From Solidesulfovibrio carbinolicus (lineage in GTDB: Bacteria; Desulfobacterota; Desulfovibrionia; Desulfovibrionales; Desulfovibrionaceae), in the NCBI RefSeq assembly GCF_004135975.1, contig NZ_CP026538.1, positions 3,782,001 through 3,846,000 on the forward strand: a stretch of DNA of 64,000 nucleotides, given 5' to 3'. Under the pieces are notes generated by a model. It was given only the letters and a program-made list of their open reading frames with translations, had not been told where the DNA came from and made no database searches. Below are positions 54,094 to 61,703 of the stretch, in pieces; position 1 is the stretch's first letter; the number at the start of each line of letters is the position of its first letter. A program made the position numbers and the translations under genes.

Positions 54094-54729
54094 ATGGGCC
54101 GAAAAAAAACCACCGCCTCCGATGCTGCGGCCATGAAACTGCAAATCCTCGAGACCGCCGAAAATCTCTTCCGCCAAATCGGCTACGCCAAAACCACCGT
54201 CACCGACATCGCCAAGGCGCTGGGCATGAGCCAGGCGAACATCTACCGCTACTTTCCCTCCAAGGCGGGCATCAACGAAGCCATTTGCGAGCGAGTCGTG
54301 CATCAGATCGAAGCGCAATCCTGGGAAGCATTGGTGCAGGACGGCACGTCCACCGAACGCCTGAAGCGCTTCATCAAGGAATATCACCGAACGGTCAAAA
54401 ACAGCATCATCAAGGAAAAGCGGCTGTATGACATGGTGGCCGTCGCCATGGACGAGCACTGGTCCGTCATCCAGGGCCATAGCGCACGCGTCAGGGATTT
54501 GCTCAAAATCATCATTGAGCAAGGCATGTCGTCGGGCGAGTTTCGGCGCGTCAACAGCGACAACATGGCCAAGGCCCTTAATGGCTCCCTGGCGGTCTTC
54601 ATCTATCCCAAGCTGCTCGAACACGAGATAAATGACGAAGAGCGCGGCGGCGATCATGATCGCCTTGATGCAGACCTTGACCAACTGCTTGATCTTGTAT
54701 TGAACGGCCTTTGCTCAGGCGAAAAATAG
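54094..54729 (+). CDS. TetR/AcrR-family transcriptional regulator
   Basis: The 211-aa protein has a TetR helix-turn-helix: LQILETAENLFRQIGYAKTT then VTDIAKALGMSQANIYRYFPSKAGI. The C-terminal ligand domain (about 75-200) is variable, as usual. It heads the operon with the membrane-fusion and RND pump genes 37 bp downstream, so it is the probable drug-responsive repressor of the pump. Confidence 0.92.
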   Translation: MGRKKTTASDAAAMKLQILETAENLFRQIGYAKTTVTDIAKALGMSQANIYRYFPSKAGINEAICERVVHQIEAQSWEALVQDGTSTERLKRFIKEYHRTVKNSIIKEKRLYDMVAVAMDEHWSVIQGHSARVRDLLKIIIEQGMSSGEFRRVNSDNMAKALNGSLAVFIYPKLLEHEINDEERGGDHDRLDADLDQLLDLVLNGLCSGEK

Positions 54730-54766
54730 GTTTTCGCCGGCTAACCACCATCAGGATGGTTCTTCC

Positions 54767-55897
54767 ATGTTCTTAGGAGACACCTTCGCTTTGGCAAAAA
54801 ACGTTACACGGCCGTGCGGCACGCTGCTTTTCCTGGCGGCGTTGAGCCTTGGCCTCGCCGGCTGTCACGAAGCCACGCCTCCTCCTCCGTTCCGGCCTGT
54901 GGTCAACACCATGCGGATTACCCTGGACACGGAGACGGCAAAGCGCACCTATTCAGGCGTCGTCGTGGCCCGCCACGAGGTGCAGGAATCCTTCCGGGTC
55001 GGCGGGCGCATCGAAAAGCGGCTGGTGGACGTCGGGGACCATGTCCGGGAAGGCCAAGTGCTGGCGACCTTGGACGAGAAGGATCTCCGCCTCTCGGTGG
55101 AAAGCGCCCAGGCCGAACTGCGGGCGGCCCTGTCCAACAAGGACCAGACCGCCAGCGACGACAAACGCTATGCCACGCTCCTGGCCAAGCATGTGGTCAG
55201 CCAATCCGAATACGATCTCAAGCATCTGGCTGCCGACGAGGCCCGTTCCCGCGTGGAGCGCGCCGAGAGCGCGCTCAAGCTTGCCATGAGCCAGCTTGGC
55301 TATGCCAAGCTGCTCGCCAGCACCGACGGCGTGGTCACCAAGACCAGCGCCGAGGCCGGCCAGGTCGTGCCCCAAGGCCAAAGCGTGGTCACCGTGGCCC
55401 GCAAGGGCGCCCTGGAAGTGCTGGTCGACATTCCCGAACGGCGTCTGCAGGACATCAAGGGCACCCAGGCGGACATCTCCCTGTGGGCCAACCGCGACGC
55501 CCGCTTCCGGGCCGTGCTGCGCGAAACGTCCCCGTCGGCCGACCCGGCCACCCGGACCTATGCCGTGCGCTATTCGCTGCCCGACGCCGACGCCGCCGTG
55601 CGCCTGGGCATGACGGCCACGCTCCATCTCTCCGAGGCCGCCGCCGTCCCGACCGCCCGGATACCGGTCAGCGCCCTGCTCAACCAGGGCAACGGGCCGG
55701 GCGTCTGGCGCGTCGACGTCCCAACCGGGCAATTGACCTTTGTCCCGGTCACGGTGGACCACTACACCGAAGGCGACGCCTATGTGCGAAGCGACAAGCT
55801 CGCAAACGGCGACAACATCGTCACGACCGGCGTGCACAAGCTCGACAAAGGGCTGACCGTTCGCCTGGCCGGCGCAGCGACGGAGGACGTCCGGTGA
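54767..55897 (+). CDS. RND efflux periplasmic adaptor (membrane fusion) lipoprotein
   Basis: The 376-aa protein has a lipoprotein signal ending LGLAGC (Cys about 33). The adaptor body follows: a biotinyl-lipoyl half GVVVARHEVQESFRVGGRIE, an alpha-hairpin (about 100-170, VESAQAELRAALSNKDQTAS), the second lipoyl half VTKTSAEAGQVVPQGQSVV and beta-barrel region VDIPERRLQDIKG. It bridges the RND pump to an outer-membrane channel, which is not encoded here. GTGA overlap couples it to the pump gene. Confidence 0.93.
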   Translation: MFLGDTFALAKNVTRPCGTLLFLAALSLGLAGCHEATPPPPFRPVVNTMRITLDTETAKRTYSGVVVARHEVQESFRVGGRIEKRLVDVGDHVREGQVLATLDEKDLRLSVESAQAELRAALSNKDQTASDDKRYATLLAKHVVSQSEYDLKHLAADEARSRVERAESALKLAMSQLGYAKLLASTDGVVTKTSAEAGQVVPQGQSVVTVARKGALEVLVDIPERRLQDIKGTQADISLWANRDARFRAVLRETSPSADPATRTYAVRYSLPDADAAVRLGMTATLHLSEAAAVPTARIPVSALLNQGNGPGVWRVDVPTGQLTFVPVTVDHYTEGDAYVRSDKLANGDNIVTTGVHKLDKGLTVRLAGAATEDVR

Positions 55898-58800
55898 AAG
55901 GCCTCAACCTCTCCGAGTGGGCCGTCACCCACCGTCCCCTCACCTTGTTCCTCATCATCCTGGTCTCCCTGGCCGGGACCTGGTCGTATTTCCATCTCGG
56001 GAGAGCCGAAGATCCCGATTTCACCGTAAAGCAAATGATCATCAGCGCGGCATGGCCAGGAGCCACGGCCGACGAGATGCAACGTCTGGTAGCAGATCCC
56101 ATTGAGAAAAAACTTCAGGAAGTTCCCTACTTCGACAAGGTGAACACCTATTCCAGGGCCGGCAGCGTGGTCATGAAACTCGCGATTTTGGAATCCACGC
56201 CCAAAAACGAGGTCCGGGAATGCTGGTATCAGGCCCGAAAACGGGTGGGGGACATCAAATCCAATCTGCCTTCCGGCGTCCTGGGACCCTTTTTCAACGA
56301 CGAATTCGGCGATGTGGATTCGGTGCTCTACGTCCTGACCGGCCCGGACTTCACCATCCGCCAACTCGAGGATGAAGCCGAAACCATCCGGCAAGCCCTG
56401 CTGCGCGTGCCCTCGGTGACCAAGGTGCGTTTTTACGGCGAGCAGACCGAATGCATCTTCGTGGAGCTTAACAACGCCAAGCTGGCCACGCTGGGAATCG
56501 CGCCCCAGGCCGTTTTCGACTCCATTGCCAAGCAAAACGATGTGACCCCGGCCGGAACCCTGGAAACGGCCGCCGACGCCGTCCATATCCGCGTGGACGG
56601 CGCGCTCAAGGGCGTCGAAGCCCTGGCCGAGGTGCCGGTGGCCAGCGGCGGCAAGGTCTTTCGCCTGGGAGACATCGCCAGCTTCCACCGAGGCCCGCAG
56701 GACCCGCCGACGTTTGTCGCCCGCCATGAGGGCCAGCCGGCCATTGCCATGGGCGTGGTCATGGCCCAGGGCGGCAACATCCTGGATCTGGGGCGCGAGC
56801 TGGACGCCGCCATGGAGCGCATCCGGGCGGACCTGCCGCTGGGCTTCGAGATCAGCCGGATAGCCGACCAGCCGCAGGTCGTGGAAGAATCCGTCAACGA
56901 GTTCATCCGGTCCTTCGTTGAAGCGCTGGTCATTGTGCTGGCCGTGAGTTTCCTGTCCCTGGGCTGGCGCACGGGCATCGTCGTGGCCCTGGCCGTGCCG
57001 CTGGTGCTGGCCATGGTCATGACCGTCATGAGCGCGCTAGGCATGAGCCTGGAGCGCATCTCCCTTGGCGCGCTCATCATCGCCCTGGGGCTTTTGGTCG
57101 ACGACGCCATCATCTCCGTGGAAATGATGGTGGTCAAAATGGAACAGGGCTATGACCGGGTCAAGGCCGCCACCTATGCCTGGACGGCCACGGCCTTTCC
57201 CATGCTCACCGGCACCCTGGTCACGGCGGCCGGTTTTCTGCCCGTGGGATTCGCCAAATCCTCTTCCGGTGAATACGCCGGCGGCATTTTCTGGGTGGTG
57301 GCCATTGCCCTGGTCGCCTCCTGGCTGGTGGCCGTCATATTCACGCCGTACCTTGGGCTGAAGCTGCTGCCGGATTTCCATCATGGCGCCCATGACGATC
57401 CCAACGCCATTTATCGTACGCCAATCTATCTCTGGCTGCGCGGCCTCGTCACGTGGTGCGTCGACCATCGCAAGACGGTCGTGTGGTCCACCGCCCTCCT
57501 CTTTCTGGCGTCCCTGGTCGGTTTCTCCTTCGTGTCCCGCCAGTTCTTCCCCTCATCTTCCCGTCCGGAGCTTTTGGTCGAAGTGCGGCTGCCTGCCGGC
57601 TCCGCGTTTGGAACCACGGCCAAGGCCGTGGAAGCCCTGGAAGCCGTTTGCAAGGCGGACCAGGAAGTCAAGACCTACACCAGCTACATCGGCGCCGGCG
57701 CGCCGCGTTGGTTTATGCCCATGTCGCCGGAACTCCCGGACGTCAGCTATGGCGTCATTGTCCTGAACACGGCGGACGGCGCCTCCCGCGACCGCGTCAA
57801 GGCCCGCCTCGAAGCCTACGCCGCAAACGGGGGACTCCCCGAGGCCAGGGTGCGCGTGACGACGCTCTTCTTGGGTCCGCCGGTCGGCTATCCCGTGCAG
57901 TTTCGCGTCATCGGCCCCGACGCCAAGCGGGTGCGCGACATCGCGTATCAGGTCCGCGACGTCATGCGCGCCAACCCCAACACCACGGACGTCAACCTGG
58001 ATTGGAACGAGCAGGCCAGGGCGATCCGGCTGGTGGTGGACCAAGACCGGGCCAGGCTCCTGGGGCTCACCCCCCAGGATATTGCCCAAGCGCTTCAAAC
58101 GCTTCTTTCGGGCGTCACCATCACCCAGGTCCGCGACGGCATTGAACGGGTCAACGTCGTGGCCCGAGCCGTCCCCGAGGAACGGTTGCGGCCCGAGATC
58201 CTGGCCGATCTGACCATCAGCATACGCGACGGGAAGATCATTCCCCTCTCCCAGGCGGCAAGGCTGGAGCATGTCTACGAGGAGCCCATTCTCTGGCGGC
58301 AAAGCCGTGACTTGACGATCACAGTACGTTCGGAAGTGCTGGCGGGCTTGCAGGCCCCGGATGTCACCATGCAGATAGCGCCCAAGCTCAAATCCATCGA
58401 GGACACGCTGCCGCCAGGCTACCGGATCGAAGCCGGCGGGGCTTTCGAGGAAAGCAGCAAGGCCAACCAGTCCATTGTCGAGCTGTTGCCCTTGGCTGGA
58501 GGAGTCATGCTCCTGTTGCTGATGTTCCAGGTGCAAAGCTTTCCGAGCCTCTTTCTGGTGCTCACCACAGCGCCCCTGGGGTTGATCGGCGCAGCCGGCG
58601 CATTGCTGCTGTTCGGCCAACCCTTCGGGTTCGTGGCCATGCTCGGCGTTCTCGCCTTGGCCGGGATGATCATGCGCAACACCGTCATCCTGGTGGATCA
58701 GATCGGCAAGGACATCGAGGAAGGGATGGCGGCCGGGGAAGCCGTCATCGACGCGACCATCCGCCGAACGCGCCCGGTGGCGCTGACGGCCCTGGCCGCG

Positions 58801-58956
58801 ATTCTGGCCATGATTCCCTTGGCGCGCAACATCTTCTGGGGCCCCATGGCCGTGGCCATCATGGGCGGTCTCTTCGTGGCGACCGTGCTGACGCTGCTCT
58901 TCACCCCGGCCCTGTACGCCATGGTTTTTCGCATCGACAAGTCCGGAAGGCAGTGA
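55894..58956 (+). CDS. RND-family multidrug efflux permease
   Basis: The 1020-aa protein starts at a GTG with GGAGG 7 bp upstream. It begins WAVTHRPLTLFLIILVSLAG (TM1), has a porter domain with GRAEDPDFTVKQMIISAAWPGATADE, and TM4 with the proton-relay pair in LGLLVDDAIISVEMMVVKME. The second half repeats the layout (TM7 about 520, TM8-12 from 870: GVMLLLLMFQVQSFPSLFLVLTTAPLGLIG, MRNTVILVDQIG). Length and motifs fit the HAE/AcrB type rather than a heavy-metal CusA. The stop overlaps the next remnant. Confidence 0.93.
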   Translation: MKGLNLSEWAVTHRPLTLFLIILVSLAGTWSYFHLGRAEDPDFTVKQMIISAAWPGATADEMQRLVADPIEKKLQEVPYFDKVNTYSRAGSVVMKLAILESTPKNEVRECWYQARKRVGDIKSNLPSGVLGPFFNDEFGDVDSVLYVLTGPDFTIRQLEDEAETIRQALLRVPSVTKVRFYGEQTECIFVELNNAKLATLGIAPQAVFDSIAKQNDVTPAGTLETAADAVHIRVDGALKGVEALAEVPVASGGKVFRLGDIASFHRGPQDPPTFVARHEGQPAIAMGVVMAQGGNILDLGRELDAAMERIRADLPLGFEISRIADQPQVVEESVNEFIRSFVEALVIVLAVSFLSLGWRTGIVVALAVPLVLAMVMTVMSALGMSLERISLGALIIALGLLVDDAIISVEMMVVKMEQGYDRVKAATYAWTATAFPMLTGTLVTAAGFLPVGFAKSSSGEYAGGIFWVVAIALVASWLVAVIFTPYLGLKLLPDFHHGAHDDPNAIYRTPIYLWLRGLVTWCVDHRKTVVWSTALLFLASLVGFSFVSRQFFPSSSRPELLVEVRLPAGSAFGTTAKAVEALEAVCKADQEVKTYTSYIGAGAPRWFMPMSPELPDVSYGVIVLNTADGASRDRVKARLEAYAANGGLPEARVRVTTLFLGPPVGYPVQFRVIGPDAKRVRDIAYQVRDVMRANPNTTDVNLDWNEQARAIRLVVDQDRARLLGLTPQDIAQALQTLLSGVTITQVRDGIERVNVVARAVPEERLRPEILADLTISIRDGKIIPLSQAARLEHVYEEPILWRQSRDLTITVRSEVLAGLQAPDVTMQIAPKLKSIEDTLPPGYRIEAGGAFEESSKANQSIVELLPLAGGVMLLLLMFQVQSFPSLFLVLTTAPLGLIGAAGALLLFGQPFGFVAMLGVLALAGMIMRNTVILVDQIGKDIEEGMAAGEAVIDATIRRTRPVALTALAAILAMIPLARNIFWGPMAVAIMGGLFVATVLTLLFTPALYAMVFRIDKSGRQ

Positions 58957-59066
58957 ACCGTTTCGAAGAGTGGAAGAATCGGGCAATAGTGGCCCGGGCC
59001 AACAAGACCGCCCGAATAGTCTGGGCTGTGCTGGCTAAGGGGGAGGCCTATAAGGAGGCAGCATGA
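58953..59066 (+). pseudogene. C-terminal remnant of an IS110-type transposase
   Basis: In the frame starting with the GTG at 58953, overlapping the pump gene's stop, the sequence reads NRFEEWKNRAIVARANKTAR then IVWAVLAKGEAYKEAA and stops. ANKTARIVWAVL is the usual C-terminal ending of IS110/IS1111-family transposases. The rest of the gene is gone, so the element was cut by the insertion of the pump genes or by deletion. Confidence 0.6.
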
Positions 59067-60072
59067 TGAACAGCTTCAAGCCTTGGCGAAAAAGTGAGGC
59101 GATGGTTGTGGCGTCGGCAGGGTAACTGCTCAGAATTTCCTACCCATTGGATGCGACAAGAGATGATTGATGGCACGACAGGTCGAACCGGCTTGCGAAA
59201 AACCTGATTTGGACAAAGGCCATCGAAGGCCGATGAAATGATGAGGAGCGCAAGCGCGGATTTCCATCGGGGCAGCGGGCCATGCCCGACATGCCGGATA
59301 CATGGCTGCATTCAACCTGGAAGCCGTCAGAAATCTCTTGCCATCGGGGTGCGGTCCATACATGGCGTAGGCCGCTCCCGCCCACTGAGTATTCCCCGAA
59401 TATGGGGAAAACCTCCCGTGACGCTGTAGGTGGCCGACTGGTGCGCTTTCGCCCATTGCGCAACCTTCGGGCTGGATTGCGGGGGAAAGGCGCTGTGCGT
59501 GGCGCTAATGCGGTCGGCCTGGCGCTTCTCAAATCTGAGAATTGTGAAATCGCTGGACAAGTCTGGCCGGGCTGGTTTGGTCCTCAGTTTTGAGGAGCAA
59601 AGGCCGGGCATGGCCTGGGAGGTTTACGCCATGGCTGGCGAATACCCTCGGCACTGACGATGGAACTCATGGGGGACTCACAACCGATGTGCCCCCTGGT
59701 GTCGGTGCTGGCGACGGCGGGTAAGTTGATCCTGCGCCAACTCGGGGGCGGGGGTGTCGGTACTGGCGACATCTTTGCTGGGCGGGGTGGGCCGCATGTC
59801 ACGCCCCCTGGCACTGAGCGAACTTTTACGCCGAGTGGGTGGTGGCTGGCGGCGCAATTCTACGCCGCGAGATTTTGGTGGGGGACGGTCACGGCAGGAG
59901 GAAAAACAGCCTTGGGCGGACAGAGCACACAGAGGGCCTGGAACTCGGCAACATTCACCCCGTTTCACCCTACATAAATTATTCTAGCGGGACCAGAGCG
60001 GGACCAGGAGCCTTCCCCAAAAACAAAAGGCGCGCCCGGCCGTCTTTGACCGTCGCAACCTCTTGATTTCAT
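59067..60072. other. Decayed right end of the island (about 1 kb, no supported gene)
   Basis: The first 250 bp resembles the 3' flank of IS1111-type elements. The short frames on both strands lack ribosome sites and family likeness. A near-identical 18-mer pair, GGTGTCGGTGCTGGCGAC (59699) and its one-base variant (59755), is present. Just before the tRNA, TTCACCCCGTTTC (59954-59966) repeats a left-end 13-mer and GCGGGACCAGA/GCGGGACCAGG (near 59988-60009) forms a direct repeat, possible integrase arm sites. Confidence 0.5.
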
Positions 60073-60159
60073 TGGTGCCCGAGGCCGGAATCGAACCGGC
60101 ACGTCCCGAAGAACAAGGGATTTTAAGTCCCTGGCGTCTACCAGTTCCGCCACTCGGGC
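60073..60159 (-). tRNA. tRNA-Leu (anticodon UAA), CCA encoded
   Basis: On the minus strand the acceptor stem is GCCCGAG/CTCGGGC with discriminator A and encoded CCA (60073-60075). The anticodon stem-loop is GGGA-CTTAAAA-TCCC with anticodon TAA, a long leucine-type variable arm follows and the T-arm is CCGGTTCGATTCCGG. The gene is whole and serves as the right junction of the island; its 3' half lies within attR. Confidence 0.93.
60079..60132 (-). repeat. attR within tRNA-Leu
   Basis: 54-bp perfect copy of 48941-48994, from the anticodon loop into the acceptor stem. The crossover rebuilt an intact tRNA on this side. Confidence 0.9.
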
Positions 60160-60377
60160 ACTGAAACCCGCTTCTTGCCCCGAATCCCGCGCCGCGTCAA
60201 TTCCAACGCCATGGAGAGCGGGCCAAACCAACCGCCGCCCGAGGGCCATGGCCGGCAATTTCAGGCCTCCCCCGCCGCGTGCCATCGCCCCGCATCAGCA
60301 TGGCCTCGCCCGCCGCGGCGCCACCGCCCCTCCCCGCGCGTAGCCAGACGCGCCCTTTCCTGCTACACCTCCCCACC

Positions 60378-61703
60378 ATGTCGCAGCTACGCAAACGCAC
60401 GGTCGTCCTCGGTCTCGACGGGCTTCCCCGCACCCTGGCCCAAAGCCTGGCCGCCACCGGCCGGCTGCCCAACCTCGCCCGCCTGCTCGCCATCGACGCG
60501 GCAAGCATCGAGGCCGAACTGCCCGAACTCTCGCCCGTCAACTGGACGAGCTTTTTGACCGCCGCCAACCCCGGCCGCCACGGCGTCTACGGCTTCGTCG
60601 GCATCGACCCGGCCAGCTATCGCCTGGGGCCCGTGGACGCCTCGGCCATTGCCGCGCCCACCCTCATGAGCCGTGCAACCGAGGCCGGGCTGGTCGCCAA
60701 GCTGGTCAACATCCCCTGCGCCGCGCCGGTTTCGCCGCTGCGCGGAGCCATCATCGCCGGCTTTCCCGAGACCGACCTCGCCCGGGCCGTTTATCCGCCG
60801 GAGCTGGCGCAAAATCTGAAACTGGCTGGCTACCGGATCGAGGCCGACACCACCAAGGGCGCGGCCGATTTCGATACCCTTGCCCGAGAGCTGCGGGCCA
60901 CCCTGGCCTCGCGTCGGGCCGCCCTGGAAATGCTCTGGGCCGGCGGCGACTTCGATCTGTTCATGATCGTTTTGACCGAAACCGACCGGCTGTTCCATTT
61001 CTTCTTCCCGGCCGTGGCCCGGCCCGAGCATCGCCTCCACGGCCCGGCCCTGGATCTTCTGGCCGACTGGGACAAGCTGATCGGCCTGGTCCTGGACCGC
61101 TACGAGGCCCTGCCCGGACCCAAGCGCTTTTTCGCCCTGGCCGACCACGGATTTACTGAACTCGAAACCGAGTTCGACCTCAACGTCTGGCTGGCCGGCA
61201 AGGGGTTACTTCGCCTCGAACCCGGGGCCACCGGCGAATACGACGCCCGCATCGTGCCCCACCACACCGCCGCCTTTGCCCTGGACCCGGGGCGGGTCTA
61301 CATCAATATCAAAGAGCGCTTCGCCCGGGGCGTCTTCCACGAGCACGTGGCCGAAAAGCTGGCCGAGGACCTGCGCGGCGAACTGTTGGCCATCGTCCAC
61401 GACGGCCGGCCGCTTATGGAGGCCGTGCACCTGCGCGGCGAGATCTATGCCGGCCCGCAAGTCCGCCGCGCCCCGGACGTCGTGTGCGTGCCCCGGGCGG
61501 GGGTGAGCCTCACGGCCAAATTCAACCGCACCGAGCTGACCGGCAACTTTGGCCGGTTTGGCTGCCACAGCCCGCACGACGCGCTGTGGTGCGACTCCGA
61601 AGGCTCCCGCCCGGAGCGCACCTCCGACGCCGGGGCCGTGGTCGCCGCCTCCCTTGGTCTGCCCGAACCCAAAGAGTTTCCATGGATTTCGCCCGCGAAC
61701 TGA
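60378..61703 (+). CDS. Alkaline phosphatase/phosphodiesterase-superfamily protein
   Basis: The 441-aa protein begins TVVLGLDGLPRTLAQSLAAT (metal-binding Asp) and has the nucleophile Thr in SPVNWTSFLTAANPGRHGVYGF (about residue 55), VLTETDRLFHFFFPA, and FALADHGFTELETEFDLNVW, the metal-binding Asp-His of type I phosphodiesterases and nucleotide pyrophosphatases. No signal peptide is seen from the start at 60378; an upstream GTG at 60279 would add 33 residues but lacks support. The substrate is unknown. Its end overlaps the helicase gene by 22 bp, so the two are co-transcribed. Confidence 0.85.
   Translation: MSQLRKRTVVLGLDGLPRTLAQSLAATGRLPNLARLLAIDAASIEAELPELSPVNWTSFLTAANPGRHGVYGFVGIDPASYRLGPVDASAIAAPTLMSRATEAGLVAKLVNIPCAAPVSPLRGAIIAGFPETDLARAVYPPELAQNLKLAGYRIEADTTKGAADFDTLARELRATLASRRAALEMLWAGGDFDLFMIVLTETDRLFHFFFPAVARPEHRLHGPALDLLADWDKLIGLVLDRYEALPGPKRFFALADHGFTELETEFDLNVWLAGKGLLRLEPGATGEYDARIVPHHTAAFALDPGRVYINIKERFARGVFHEHVAEKLAEDLRGELLAIVHDGRPLMEAVHLRGEIYAGPQVRRAPDVVCVPRAGVSLTAKFNRTELTGNFGRFGCHSPHDALWCDSEGSRPERTSDAGAVVAASLGLPEPKEFPWISPAN

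Larger units (their letters stand above)
48941..60132. mobile_element. Integrated genomic island at tRNA-Leu(UAA), about 11.2 kb
   Basis: The island is bounded by a perfect 54-bp direct repeat (48941-48994 and 60079-60132) equal to the anticodon-loop-to-3'-end half of the tRNA-Leu gene at its right end. A tyrosine integrase gene starts 213 bp inside the left repeat. Contents: integrase, brnTA, an unknown gene, decayed phage primase parts with two iteron-like arrays, an EAL remnant, a TetR-RND efflux operon and IS110-type debris. The layout suggests an old phage satellite or integrative element that has lost its replication module but kept cargo. Confidence 0.9.

Noticed and set aside
59660-59977. 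A 105-codon ORF in the island's right end
   Set aside because: Overlapping frames on both strands are equally open, with no ribosome site and repetitive composition; not a supported gene.
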